A stretch of DNA of 64,000 nt from Alentia gelatinosa (GCA_950022655.1 OX465580.1:100024797-100088796), one strand, 5' to 3'; shown: positions 14,190 to 25,790, counted from the first letter of the stretch. The notes: generated from the letters alone by a model not told the origin. Numbers and translations are program-made.

Positions 14190-14275
14190 ATTGAAAAAAA
14201 AGAAAAAGAAAACAAGGAAGCTAAAATAACATTATAATAACAAAATTATTAAAATAACAAAATAACAAGCTTAAT
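14190..14275. repeat. A-rich low-complexity tract
   Basis: Runs of AAAAGAAAA followed by AATAACAAAAT-type units. Low-complexity DNA with no further structure seen. Confidence 0.75.
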
Positions 14276-14499
14276 CTCATATTTGTGAGCTGATCCAGTT
14301 ACTGAACTGCTTAATAATGTCCAGCCATTATACTGCCGAATAATGCAAACCCAGACCATAGACCTTGCCCCCTAATACATGTAGCTCAAAATGAAACTAT
14401 ACTCATCAAACCCAACCAAAACTTTCCTTAGTCCCCTGCCTACTGCACTTCACCCCACAACCCTCCCACACGCACAAATATATACATGTACACCCGGTT

Positions 14500-14790
14500 T
14501 CAGCTCCCACCAATCCAGCCTCGCCCGTTCGGCGCATTAACCATCCCAATTCGCGTGCGGGGCGGGAACTCGCTGTTACTATCAAAGCTTGTCATTGGGA
14601 GCCACGCTGGTGCCCTGTGCCGGTGGCCCAATGGCGCACAATTAGAGGGCAGACAGCTTAATTCTGACAGCTTTATGCAGACACTGCTTGGCCCTTCGCC
14701 ACGGTGCGCCATCGGTCATCGGCGATGGCGGTAATCAGCCAGTCCCGGTCACCGCCCGTGTGCGAGCCCCCAAACCCGGCTCACCCGGCA
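14500..14790. promoter_or_regulatory. GC-rich island with homeodomain-type motifs (candidate regulatory DNA)
   Basis: GC-rich sequence interspersed with CATTAACC, ACAATTAGAGG and CTTAATTCTGACAGCTTTAT. The last combines a TAATT core, a TGACAG (TALE/Meis-type) site and TTTAT. Such mixtures are typical of animal conserved non-coding elements, but conservation cannot be tested here. Both strands are open for 70-80 codons without a recognisable protein. Confidence 0.3.
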
Positions 14791-14841
14791 CCTGACGATG
14801 TTTGCAAGGAAAAGAGGCAGAGTGAGCAGGATAGGGTGTAG

Positions 14842-15437
14842 GCAGAAGGAGAAAAGTGTTCATCCTACATGAGGTATCTACAATATCATGGTAGTACCCT
14901 ATGGAACACCCAGCCTGTTATTGTTCGCAATATTGAAACATATAGAGAATTTAAATCTTTGACCAAAAATAAATCGTTGGAGATATTACAACGTACTCTT
15001 TTTGAAATGGATTAACTTAGGGAATTTTGTAGCGTTACTATGTTGGGTCACACCTCTTCTATTATGCTGTACGTGGTATGACATTTCTTATTTTATTCAT
15101 TAATTTATTTTATTTGTTCACTAAGGGATGGTCTAGATGTGTCCTTTTTATAGGACTCCCATTCACACATTGTAATATTACTTATGTATTTCTGCTGTTC
15201 TGCCTCACGGACTGAAAAGCTATAAGGAAAGCTGCAAAATGTTCTATATTTGTAAATATACCCTATTTGTAACAAGGTTCACCATTCATATGGCATAGCC
15301 ATGAAAACCAGTTGTTTACCAACTGAGGCTAAGTGTCACTTTATTGATTCCTATATCGATCCGTACACTATACTTATGCAACTTGATCTATGTATGTATA
15401 ATTTGAATCAATAAAGAAATCGTACCTTAAAAAAAGA
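14842..15437 (+). mobile_element. 5'-truncated LINE 3' end (C-terminus, 3' UTR, poly(A))
   Basis: An open frame of 57 codons (14842-15012, stop 15013-15015) contains YHGSTLWNTQPVIVRNIETY. This matches the WNxLP..IR signature that ends Jockey/CR1/L2-type LINE reverse transcriptase proteins. It is followed by a 3' untranslated region of about 410 bp, an AATAAA at 15410-15415 and an A-run at 15429-15436, as expected for a target-primed retrotransposon 3' end. Everything upstream of the last 57 codons is missing, and a TAG precedes the open part. The UTR shows no similarity to the minus-strand LINE at 29365, so it is a different family. The 5' boundary is not sharp. Confidence 0.7.
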
Positions 15438-15500
15438 GAAAATGATCTAAAAGGCAGAAAGGGATAGAAGCATATAGAAAGAGCGACACATATAGATCTA

Positions 15501-15820
15501 TTGACTGGTTTCAATTACAAGGGGACATATATGTTCAGAGGAGTTCAAGCTAGTGATATCCGGGTGCATGCGAGGATATTGCGTATAGAGTCAACTCTGA
15601 GCAGCATTCAACCGCTTATCTGAAACCACTCTATATTTTATTTATTATCTACCTTTCTCCAACTGTTGGCGTGCACTATTTTTTCATCCACACTATTTTC
15701 CATATGCGCCGTATTTTTTCAGCTCGGAACATAAAACATTTATCCGTATGCGCCGGGTATGTCCAAACAGTGTTCTTAGGTTTGATGTGGACACTTTTTA
15801 TTGGATGGATACTAGATAAA
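15501..15820 (+). mobile_element. Family C element, copy 1
   Basis: Starts TTGACTGGTTTC and carries the inverted motif TTATCTGAAACCA at about 15616-15627, giving a short foldback core of about 130 bp. Downstream similarity with the 26428 copy continues to about 15820, through ATATGCGCCG, TATGCGCCGGGTATGTCC and GGACACTTTTTATT. No coding capacity. Confidence 0.65.
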
Positions 15821-16039
15821 CGGAGAGAAGGGGAGACAGGGCAGAGACTGGAGGACTTTGAGGCAGACAGACAGAATATTAGATAAGGGCAAATAGAGGA
15901 GGGGCAGAGATGGACGTTACAGACAGAAATATCGAAAGACTCTGATGGTTACAGAGAGAGTCAGACAATGTGAGAGAGTCTAAAGAGAACACATCTGATA
16001 TAGTTTGTTCGGCAGGGATTTTTTTTAATTACCTTAAAA

Positions 16040-16285
16040 GTCTGTCGGTGGTGCCACCGACTGTGTGTCGGTACTAATCTATCGGTGACTGCATTATATG
16101 CACTGTTTTCCGTGTATTTTCCAGGGACAGACAGATGTTCTGTGAAAAAAATCCGTAAGTGGTGGCCTTAAGTTGCATAATCTATTGGAAGGATTCTCTG
16201 CAGCTCTCGTTTCCATTCACCGATCTGACGTCGGTGTACCCAAAACATCGATCGGTGGTGCCAGACTACAGATCGGTGCCGAATA
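16040..16285. repeat. Cluster of CGGTGGTGCC / ATCGGTG motifs
   Basis: TCGGTGGTGCCACCGA is a perfect 16-bp palindrome near 16045-16060. CGGTGGTGCCA recurs at about 16252, and ATCGGTG or TCGGTG repeats at least four more times in between. It may be the worn end pair of a small foldback element; the boundaries are unclear. Confidence 0.4.
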
Positions 16286-17193
16286 ATCGGCTAATTGAAA
16301 CGAGGTATTTTGATGTATTTCAACTGACAATGTTACATATAGTATGGATAGATGGCTGGAAGCAGTAAGAATATGGAACTATAAATTACAGGTGATTGAA
16401 TACTAGTCAGATCAGAAGCTGGTGGCGTAGAGTATAAATATTATTCGAAGAATACACAAACCTCAAGAAATTTTGCAAGGAGCAGTTAGAGGGTGACCAG
16501 CATTCGGTAAGCAAGGACTAGGTGGTAATGTATTGCAAGAAAGTATATTTTTGTGGATGTCTAGTAAATACTGCAGCTTCAAGCAATGTTGATCGGCAGA
16601 CGTTAGTCGGGTTTCGGTTGAAATGGCAGACATGCATACACGATGGGTATAGCAGTAAGCATCAAATAGATGGTAACGGTTGATATGTGCCATGCTGCAA
16701 GGTGGCAGGCGGATGCCAATAGTGAATAGGTGGAAGGCGTCATATTGCATACTACAGACTGCAAATGGATGGCTACCTTCAACAGACTAGGGAGGCAGGC
16801 AGCTGGCGCTGGGCGACGGACAGTGAGTGGCTCGTGGCGCTTTCATCAATTACAGAATGTGAGAGCCCAATGCGGGCTTTAGCTACCACTCTGAGGCCCC
16901 TCCACGATAAAGGAGTCAACTGGGCCCCCAGGCCTACACATGCTAGCGTGTTAGCATCGATTAACCCTGGATAGGCTACAAATTCATCACCACCCACAAA
17001 CAGGCCCAGCGCTCCTTCCTTCACGGAGCCTCCTGTTGGACGAATAGCAAACCTTGTCACGTGAGACTTAAGATAATCTCCATGTCGTAGAAGACTGCAC
17101 TCAGTGAGGGAGGCCTTGTATGATGTACATGCATATGACAATATTTTGGCGCACAGCAACAACGTGAATAGATAGTGAAACAAGTATAATATT
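16286..17193. other. No firm feature
   Basis: A long minus-strand frame (16779-17294) runs from unique DNA into the family B repeat. Its protein start is repeat sequence and the rest resembles nothing I know, so I do not call a gene. ATTTTGGCGCACAGC at about 17142-17156 is a weak relative of the repeat at 33255. Confidence 0.5.
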
Positions 17194-17456
17194 AAAGAAG
17201 AAACCAACAAGTTTTGGTCAAGTTCGTCGTTCCCCACGAGTTTGATGCGGAGTGACATGAACGAGGTGGCAGCCGAGTGAATATCACATAGCATTCAAAT
17301 GAGTTGCTTTCTGTATTCATCTCATCCTGTAAACACTAAAATAAATGGACAACACACAGGATATAGACCATAGAGAACGGACTGCAATACTTGTAGGGGC
17401 ATGGAGAACGAGTTTCCAATGTTAAGCCTATGGACATTTATTCCAGGGGTGATAAT
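17194..17456 (+). repeat. Family B dispersed repeat, copy 2
   Basis: Begins AAGAAACCAACAAGTTTTGG, passes through CACGAGTTTGATGCGGAGTG, AGCCGAGTGAATATCA, TTGCTTTCTGTATTCATCTC and GAGAACGGACTGCAATACT, and ends TTCCAGGGGTGATAAT. This copy shares the full order of blocks with 28313 and 53094. Confidence 0.85.
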
Positions 17457-18341
17457 AGATATTACACCGATTGGGTTTCATTCCTCTCCGAGCTATTTTA
17501 ACTTATCCTCTTCCCCCCTCAGGAACTATGCTTGCCAGAGAGGAAGGCTTGCATAGAAACAGTCAACCGAAGGTCAAGGTGTTCTGGTTTTATGATAGAT
17601 AGTCACGCCGAAAGATTTGTTTTCCAGTTTGGTTGTTGGAGGATATTATTTATATTAGACGGAAAGTTAACTACGCTGATATAGCAAGTAGGCAACAGAC
17701 GTCAAAATGAACTCGCCAATCAGTGGCAACGATTTGAAAAAAGTTCCGGCTCCATTCGTAAACACACAACGTCAACAAATATGGTAACAAGCATGATTGT
17801 GGGTGATTCTAGCTTTCATTAGAGCGTGTTATGAGAGATCACTGGCCCACCGGAAACCAAGGCATAATTTAAGCTTTTACTGTTGCAGTTTCTCATTAAG
17901 ATGTGTCTTAGATACCATATCAACTGTTACTGTGATCCTTGATTGGATTGTTACATAGTTATGGCGGATCCTTGGCCACAATTCTATAATTATAAAAGTA
18001 GGTATATATACTGGTTACATGACTCGACTACCACGTATATAGATGGGCAGGTCGCGGAGTAGAGACACAAGCAGTTTATGTGTATGGACTGATGGTAAGA
18101 ATTGAACGATCCGTATCCGAATGATAGTTGTATCGCGACCGCTGCCAGATAAGTGGGATTCACACGATGGGACAAATGGACCTGAGACTGGTGTACTTTA
18201 CACCTTTGCACCAGTCGGCTACCTTTTCCAGCTGAGTACAAAGTTTCACAGATTGGGGTGTTCTACGGTCTCAGGGAAACATGGCGGATTCGATTCACAT
18301 GGGAAGACTTACCAGGTACATAGTCTTACCCCTACACCCTT
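17457..18341. other. No feature recognised
   Basis: Unique AT-rich DNA with short frames only. Confidence 0.5.
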
Positions 18342-18372
18342 ACACAGGGTACACAGGGTACACAGGGTACAC
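18342..18372. repeat. (ACACAGGGT)n short tandem repeat
   Basis: Three full 9-bp units plus a partial fourth. Confidence 0.9.
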
Positions 18373-18907
18373 ATCCGCCCACCCAGGGCACTTCCCCATG
18401 TGAATAGGTGTAACTTGGGACCACTGAGACTCACAGACTGGGGGAGAATGTGTGAAGTGTATTTGTCTCACCAAAATGCCGCTCTAAATTTTAAACCTGT
18501 TTAAAGTCAAAACTCATGATATTCTGTTCCTTGTTAGAGGTGATTGTCGCCAACGATTGCAAGGAAAAAAAGGTGTCTCAGCTAAATCCAGGGGAACCCT
18601 GTAATCCACCCGAGGAGATTATGTTCCAGTACCGAATCTCAACAGGATTTGTCTCAGACAAACGGCCTGTGAGGTACGTGAATCCCATCAGGTGAATCCC
18701 ACTTGAGGCAGACGTGGTACCGGGCTCCTAGTGAGAAAGGCCACGATGCTGGCGGCTGGCTGGGGGACCAATCCGGGCGTAGCGTACATGGGCAACGATC
18801 TAATTTTAGAGTAATAAACAGTTATATTCTACCGGAGGGTATGCCTGCGTCAGTCTGATCGAACTTCTTAAAGGCGTGTTGCCCCGACCCAGGGTTGGAG
18901 TCGAGTC
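18373..18907. other. No feature recognised
   Basis: Mixed-composition DNA. GTGAATCCCA and related pieces recur near 18679 and 18691 but form no clear repeat. Confidence 0.5.
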
Positions 18908-19097
18908 CAAGGCACGGCGTCCACTGAGCTCCCGATGCCCTACGATATGCCTTACGATAGGCCTTACGATGCGTGCATCGGGGTACATCCTCGGGTGTAT
19001 CAGCTGATTTTTCAACGCGATATCGATTTTGTGTCTGGAGTTGTATCATATAAAGGCTTATCATAGCCTATCGGGAGCTCAGTGAAAGCCGGGCCTA
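18908..19097. mobile_element. Family A element, short subfamily, copy 2
   Basis: The left end AAGGCACGGCGTCCACTGAG and right end (GGGAGCTCAGTGAAAGCCGG, then GCCTA) are inverted. Both include GAGCTCCCGAT or its complement just inside. The interior GATGCGTGCATCGGGGTACA and TCGATTTTGTGTCTGGAG are shared with the copy at 58136. It is 190 bp with no coding content. The left flank lacks the TA seen in other copies, probably by mutation. Confidence 0.75.
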
Positions 19098-19418
19098 AAA
19101 GAGCAGGGTTTGCCAACAGCGGGGTACTGATTCACTTGCGTTTATTTAGATCGCCTGGAGAAGCGATGACCAAGAAAGAAAATTGAGCAGGTTACTTAAC
19201 ATTCCAAACCATGTATGAATGATTGACAAGGTGTCTTCTTCTTTTCCCTCTCTTTCTTCATTCCTGAATCTCTCTCTAGTTATATCCTCCTATCAATCTC
19301 TTTGTCTTGCCTCATTACTGTATATAATTATGAATCCATAGCTGTGTCCCTTTCCTTTTCGATCGCCAGATAGGCATGATCCATCCTTTTGTACAAATGC
19401 TCAGGATCTGATAGAAGA
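19098..19418. other. No feature recognised
   Basis: Unique sequence between a family A element and a palindrome. Moderately pyrimidine-rich from about 19230 to 19320. Confidence 0.5.
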
Positions 19419-19468
19419 TGACCATAGCTTGTAACGGCATATATATATGCCGTTACAAGCTATGGTCA
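19419..19468. repeat. Perfect 50-bp palindrome
   Basis: Two 25-bp arms with no spacer: the left arm starts TGACCATAGCTTGTAACGGC, the centre is ATATAT and the right arm is its exact reverse complement. It could extrude as a cruciform. It may be the remnant of a foldback element or a small hairpin RNA locus; nothing else supports either. Confidence 0.9.
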
Positions 19469-20569
19469 CCATATATAGTGGCCACCATTTTTGAATAGAC
19501 TAGCACGAGGATACTCTCTCAAGGCTTCTGTGATTAACACCAATCCATATAGTGTCAAAGTTGTGGGTACCGTTGATACTGAGATCAACAATGGCGTGTC
19601 ATTAATCATTATGGGTGTTCATTGTACCGGATTTCTAATTTATTGATTTATAGCCCGTTTAATGTTTCATCCTTATTATTGACGTGCCCATAACAAACAA
19701 GTAGCCCTCAAAGATACTACAAAACTATTTCTCATTATAGTTATAGCTTACCCTATATCTGCGGATACATGCCCTATTCCAATAAAAAAAACTGTTCTCC
19801 AATGGTGGCAAATATTCTACTTTTGTGGAAATCCTGACTTGTTATCATATCCATCGAACGCTCAAGCCTAACCTATGAAAAAAATTATGTTTTCCTGGTC
19901 CATTTATGTAGCCTGTACTTGATTGTTTAACAGTGATTACTATAACCTTTTGAATGCAACGCAACACTTTAAAGTTAGGTTTACAACCCACAAAACTCAC
20001 AATTTTGATTCGGCAGATAATTCATTTTGTGAATGATATTGTCTGCTGTATAATGAAAAGATCTTATAATGCCTTATTGAGAGAGAATTATTACCTATCT
20101 GTCTATAAAAATTGAATTTGACATTGATAAATCATAAACAAGCTCCCCATTGTGTATCGCAATTATTTGACAAATATTATGACTATATGCTTTTCCTCAA
20201 ACAGTCATTCTTTTTCGTTTTTGTTAAATGTCTTCTAAAGGTCCAATAAACAAGCAATATCTTCTCGCGGATTACATATCACGGAGAACTTTATTCGGCG
20301 AAATTTCAACATTTGGTTCTAGTGGTGGCAGTATGTCACGTGATGTGTATTCGCACTTCAAAACGTTAGATGGCGTGGTAGACGGCGGGTTTAGTCTATA
20401 CGTCGGCGTGGGGTGCTCCATCTCTCCGCCATACTTCACTTGCTAGTCATAATGAGTTGTGGTTCTATCTACATTTTAAATTTTCCGCCAGCTATTCTGT
20501 GCAAACCTACAAAGGAATGTACAATGTCCACATTTCATGCCAGCGTATGTGGAGTATACAATAAGGTTT
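19469..20569. other. No feature recognised
   Basis: AT-rich DNA. A 72-codon plus frame at 20228-20446 has no recognisable family. Confidence 0.5.
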
Positions 20570-20737
20570 TTGTGTATTCGCCCCCAAGCATATATGAGAA
20601 GAAATATCCTGTTTGTGACATACATATACACCAGGGCTTCCTACTGAGGACACCTGTATTTCTACCAACACAAACGGGCGGGAGGCAGTGGGGGAGGAGG
20701 ATATTTCCTCTCATATACGCCGGGTGTGAAATACAGC
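20570..20737. repeat. Foldback element
   Basis: CATATATGAGAAGAAATATC near 20588 is complementary to GGATATTTCCTCTCATATAC near 20699. Pairing extends outward through TGTATTCGCCCCC and GGGTGTGAAATACA, giving imperfect arms of about 40 bp. The open frames across it (20413-20775 plus, 20535-20756 minus) are consequences of the inverted structure. Confidence 0.65.
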
Positions 20738-20937
20738 CAGGACACCCGATGGACACCCTACCAAAACTGGATTAATCTTTGTTTTTTATGAGTGTGTCTT
20801 AGTATATTCATAGAAAATACCTTTATAATTCATAGTTGAATAACTTCAGATCAAATCAAGATATTGCAAAATCGATTTCAGATTTACCACCCCCTCTGTC
20901 TCCCCTACATATCGGTATATAACACTTCAATATTGGT

Positions 20938-21016
20938 CCGAGTAAGCGGACACCCCGCGTAAGCGGGCACTTTGGCCCGGAACGGAAGGTGTCCGCTTAC
21001 CCGGGTTTTTACTGTA
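20938..21016 (-). mobile_element. Terminus of a DNA transposon, pogo/Tigger-like
   Basis: On the minus strand the segment reads TACAGTAAAAACCCGGGTAA, then GCGGACACC, and CGGGGTGTCCGCTTAC lies further in. CAGTAAAACCCG...GCGGACAC is the familiar shape of pogo/Tigger-type terminal repeats, and the TA in front fits their target site. Only one end is seen; no transposase is nearby. Confidence 0.5.
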
Positions 21017-22022
21017 TGTCACACCTGAACTGAACTCAGACCAGTGTAATACTAATTGTAGCTCTCTCAGTCCGCCTCTTTCCCTACTTCGTCTGCGTAT
21101 GCAGTGAAACTCCACTATCACAAGCGTGATTATAAAGAGTATTTCATTCTGCATATGCATATCACTCTGCCTAAGAAGTTCTTTCCTATGACTGACTAGA
21201 AATCATAGACTTGGGATATCGTGGTTGAACATAGCTTATGGCAATACGTTCCATTTAAGTAAAGTAAAGGTGATGTCTTGTGTGGTGAAGATTCATATTG
21301 AAATCTTGAGTACGTAATGAGTTCATCATGGAAGAGGCTATTGCTAGGTTCCTCATATCATCTACGCTCCCCATATATTTCATCGGCAGCTTTGACCAAT
21401 AATGCCTGGAGGAAGGCTCTGACCTCTTGGGGGTCGTACATACGAGCAGACAGCGCGTGTACAGCGTTGCAATGTCACTCCCGGGGTTTGACATTGATCA
21501 AGGAGAAACCTCTATCGCAGGAGAATTCACTACTGTGGAGGGGCATTTGGAAAGACGTGCGTGCACTGTGTAGTACTGACTTTTAATTACCCACTTAATA
21601 CAGTCTCCATATTAAAACTATGGAGCCTACAGATCGCTACTGAGTAGAATATGGAAAGCCGTAATCTACTCAGTAGAATACGGCCTTTTCTACCACCTCA
21701 CGGCCATTTTAGGAACCATTCTATGTAAACAATGTACGGCGCTTACGTCGAGAAACTTATCATTTACAGGATTTGTTTCTAATAACTGGTCAACAGTTGA
21801 GGAGTTCATTAATATGATTTTGATCTGTGTGGCCGTATTCTCCTTGTAGTTGACATTACGCAATACTCCTCGCTATTGTTCGGAGTAAAGTACGTTTCAA
21901 CTACGCGGAGAACATTTAGTATATATAGTCAGGCTAGTGACTATAAGGAGACTGGTAATGAGAATATAGATCATGGACGTAGAATTAAACACAGTACTGT
22001 ATCCCTCTGTAGACTTAACAAA
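21017..22022. other. No firm feature
   Basis: Contains two opposite frames at 21255-21586 with no recognisable protein. A small hairpin pair (CTACTGAGTAGAATATGG and CTACTCAGTAGAATACGG) lies near 21634 and 21664. Confidence 0.5.
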
Positions 22023-22442
22023 GGAATAGTAGTAATAGCACTAGTAGGAGATACATTATTGTAGTAGTAGTATTAGTAGTAGTAGTAGTAATAGTAAATG
22101 AAAGAATATCAAATGGTAGCATATATGAATAACTGTTTAGTAGTAGAAAAACATAAGGGACAGATTCGTAGTAGTATATACAAATGAGAGTTCGAAACAG
22201 GCTACATTTTCCAGGCCATAGATTAGCAATAGTAGTACGGAATAGTAGTAATAACACTAATAGTAGATACAGCATTGTAGTAGTAATAGTAGTAGTAGTA
22301 GTAAATGAAAAGAATATCTTATAATAGCGTTTATGAATAACTGTTAAGTAGTAGAAAAAACAGGGATGACAGTTTCGTAGCAGTTAGTAGAATGCACAGA
22401 TGACAGTTCAAAGCAGGCTAGCGGGCTACATTTTCTGGCCAT
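22023..22442. repeat. Direct tandem duplication, period about 216 bp, with (TAG)n
   Basis: Copy 1 starts GGAATAGTAGTAATA at 22023 and copy 2 starts identically at 22239. Both continue through (TAG)n, AGTAAATGAAA, TATGAATAACTGTT, AGTAGTAGAAAAA and CAGGCTACATTTTC...GGCCAT. Differences are mainly the number of TAG units and small indels. A minus-strand Leu-rich frame spans both copies and is an artefact of the triplet repeat. Confidence 0.9.
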
Positions 22443-22975
22443 GTTGAAATAGATTTGTTATACTAATGCACAGTTTTAAGTATGTACATTCTGCTAAGGG
22501 ATATATATCGAGCACAACTAACAGTACGGACTTATGTCGTATTTAGAATGACTCCCTTCAGATATTTGTATTTTCGAACTTTATTCTCTTTTTCTCGTTT
22601 TCCTCTAGGTTTCTCCATTTGTTTGTGTCCGGTGTTCATAGTCACGGTTGCATGTATATCACCATCTACTTCTGCTTTTGCATGTTTGACGTTCTTCTTA
22701 TATCAGTTCCACGGCAAGGCAATTGTTATTTCGCAGGGACACAGTGAGCGACAGTCACTTTGTACAGTACGGCTAGGTAAATATCTTCGCCTTTTCACTA
22801 GCATAACATTGGATTCCATGCAGAACTGCTGCGTCATAACGGTGTCAATTCCTCTACCATTGACAGTCAGGGGAAACAGCCAGCCCCCGGCGCCGTAACT
22901 AAATATTACCCTCTACTGAGTGGCTCAATGAGCACCTCAATAAAAGCGTTATCAAATAATCGCCCGTTTTTGTCT
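22443..22975. other. Unrecognised open frame region
   Basis: Holds a long plus frame (22482-22898, 138 codons). The product would be hydrophobic and cysteine-rich but shows no domain I recognise, and no splice or transcript signals support it. I treat it as chance. Confidence 0.4.
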
Positions 22976-23660
22976 AACACGATCCAACTTCCCCGCCTGT
23001 TCAAATATCAGCTCCCGGGCCCGGGGAGTGAGGTGGCGACTGGGTGTTTTGTTGGGGCTTGCAAGCTGTGGCTAGGGTAATCAACACCTCATAGAGGCCC
23101 GGAGCTGGGGGAGGGGTTGGGGACTGGGTGGAGGGGTGTTTATGGAGAGGGAGGTGAGGTATTTGGTGTTTTACCTCACAACCACAGGGTAGGATGCAAG
23201 CCGGCTTTGTTAGCGAGGTGCGAAAATTGAAGCGATCTATGAAAAGAGAGCCGTCGCCAGTGCCATGATTGTAACGCCACCCGCCTGCGCCGTACTGGGT
23301 AATCCGGACGCTGGCTGCCCGCGCCCATTAACATGCTTAAAGAGCCATGGGCGAGCCAGTTGCCGTCTTTTTTCTGGCCCATTTAGCATGAGGTGTGGGC
23401 AAGCGAGCCACCACCCCCGCCCACCTCCTACTTCACTCTACCACCAACAGCCAGTACCCGACACTGCACCCCCCCCCCCCCACCCAAAACCATGAACGTG
23501 TCGACAGCTACGCCTGGTGCAAACCGAATTATAAATCTGCTAATGTAATATAATTTATTTTTAGCTCTCGGGAGCAGCCGCTGGAACCTACCATTAAGTA
23601 GGCCTGTTGGCACAGAGGTAGGAGGGGCGCGGATGGGAAGGGGTGGAACAGTGAGGGGAA
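22976..23660. promoter_or_regulatory. GC-rich island (candidate regulatory DNA)
   Basis: GC-rich DNA with blocks such as GCCCATTAACATGCTTAAAG and CCCATTTAGCATGAGG that stand out as AT cores in GC context. It also carries poly-purine GGGGAGGGG stretches and a 13-C run at 23469-23481. No recognisable exon on either strand. Confidence 0.3.
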
Positions 23661-24912
23661 CGTTCACACCTCTGGTTCCGCACAGCGACGTTTATGTAAC
23701 CCTCACTTTTCCGAGATAGGCGCAAGTGAAAATCGCCAAGTGGAACTGACGTAAAATACGCAATCGTTCCAATTGGAAAAATGATGAAGTCAGCAGACCC
23801 CTTTGCGAGTTCTTTGGGTGTTGTGTGTTTAAAAGAGTGCGCTGCAAAACCAATAGCACCAGAAAATCGACATATTCAAAATTTACTGAATTTACGAACA
23901 GTAACAAATGGAAATCAGGGAGATTTACGGGTTCAGGTAAAATTAATAATCATAGCATGTGTAAAACCATGGATCCATATGAGAAAATTCCCTAATCAAA
24001 TTGTAGCATCCCGGAGTATACAGCAACTAATGGGTATCAACACATGGAATATCTAAAGCAAGTTGTTGTAGGTTAAAGTGTTCTTGCGATTTAGTGATTT
24101 ACTATTACGTCTATCGATTTACTTAATGATTAACAGTATCGTTATCTTCCCCGGAGAAGAGAGACAGTCCTCCATAGAAAAGCTGAAAGGAGAGGGTACT
24201 ACACACCCTGAGCACAGTTATTGAGTAAAGTAAATGTAGGCGACGAAACTACAGAGCATTCCTGAATTTTCCTGCATATTGCATGTCCATACCTGTGTGC
24301 ATGGCCCATCTGAAAACCTAATTGCGGAACTAATTAAAACTTGTTTGTTGTTCCCTTGCGCAAATACAATGCCGAATCGCCCTCGTTTACTGTTTCAGAA
24401 AAGAAAAGTCGTCTGCTTGGGGAGCGGTCACTGTGCGCTCGGATAACCTCAATACACGCCTAAAACATTGCGGAAACAGAAGGCTCAGCAGCCGAATCTG
24501 TATCAGCCAGCACGACGAAGTTGTTCACATGTTTCGTAATTCTGCATGATTACTTCACACTATCAAATTTTCTCCAGACGGTTTGAGAGCGTGTGTGCAC
24601 CCAGTCAAACTCAATTCAACTACTCTTTTGCATCTCAGCCAATGAAACTTTCAATGTAATATGTTTTATCATTAATTGGTTGAGAGGAGTAAGTCTCATG
24701 GAAAAGGACATATTTAAACATGAGGAGGGCAATTTCTAATTTCTGTCTATACCTATATATGATATTTTGGTGAAATAAATTCTCTACATAATCGCAAGTT
24801 CCGAATGCTGTCTAGAGCTGCGTACGCATAGGTCGACCGGCGCCCTATGAAATGGGCTATATAAAAATAGAACTTGCTGGAGGCTCTATTGTGGGACAAT
24901 ATGCATTGCTCT

Positions 24913-24914
<2 letters not shown>
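23661..24914. other. No feature recognised
   Basis: AT-rich, unique-looking DNA with short frames only. Confidence 0.5.

Positions 24915-24984
<70 letters not shown>
24915..24984. repeat. (TA)35 microsatellite
   Basis: Pure TA dinucleotide repeat of 70 bp. Ile/Tyr frames across it are artefacts. Confidence 0.98.
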
Positions 24985-24987
<3 letters not shown>

Positions 24988-25029
24988 TTATCGTAGTGGA
25001 TTACAGTAGAAAGGGAGTTAGCGCTCCCA

Positions 25030-25320
25030 TCCCAATTACAAATGACCGATGGCTGGTCCGGGTCGGGGTGCCAGAGCTACCGTGTGTGTCGGTGTGGGGT
25101 GGGGTGGGGCTGGTCTGGGCTGGGCCGGGTGGCGGCCTGGCCTGCGGAGGTGAGGGAGTGGGAGCAGCTCACGGACACCTCCCTTGTGAGAGCCCACAGC
25201 CCCTATCAGTCGCGCTCAGCTGAGGCCCCGCTGCTGTTGTTTGTAGTGCACTCTATGCACAGAGACTCTCGGCGCTCGTTCCATGCCTGCGCCTCTGAGC
25301 ACAGCGTTTCCCGCTGAGTA
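25030..25320. other. GC-rich island
   Basis: Strongly G-rich on the plus strand (GGGGTGGGGTGGGG near 25101) and then mixed GC. No recognisable exon. It begins about 45 bp after the (TA)n tract, a sharp change in composition. Confidence 0.5.
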
Positions 25321-25790
25321 AGAACTCACCGAGCTGCTCATAAAACTATTGTAGTTTGAGTTCCTCACAAACCACTCACGGAGGGTCCCTCATATAGCGC
25401 TTCTAATAAATCATCCCGTTTATAGAATGGTTGTCATGCATGTATTCCCTCGAGGAGAGCACCTAGACAGTAACCTCTCTAATTTCACACCCGTTCATAC
25501 CTCCTCATGAACTAACCGTTTATCAAACTCCAGAGGCATGGTTATAAATTAAGCATAAAACATACATAAAAAAGGCCATGGCAAAATTAAATCACTCTTA
25601 ATCATATATCACTGAACCGCCTTACATACTGTATCATATTCACGTTGAATGAATTACTCAGTATCGCCATCTTATTAAATCACTTCGTCCACCGATTGTT
25701 CATTAGCTGTATAATAATATCGGAATAGGTCATCTTCTCTAATATCATGCCATTTATTAGTATGTAATTTCTACAGAGAGTTCCTGCCTA
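25321..25790. other. AT-rich spacer
   Basis: AT-rich DNA between two GC-rich islands. Nothing recognised. Confidence 0.5.

Noticed and set aside
16779..17294. 171-codon minus-strand frame, the longest without low complexity apart from the LINE
   Set aside because: Its first part is family B repeat sequence that also appears in frames at 28.4 and 53.3 kb. The rest has no family resemblance.
22482..22898. 138-codon plus-strand frame
   Set aside because: No recognisable domain, unlikely residue composition and no splice or polyadenylation context. Expected by chance in a window this long.
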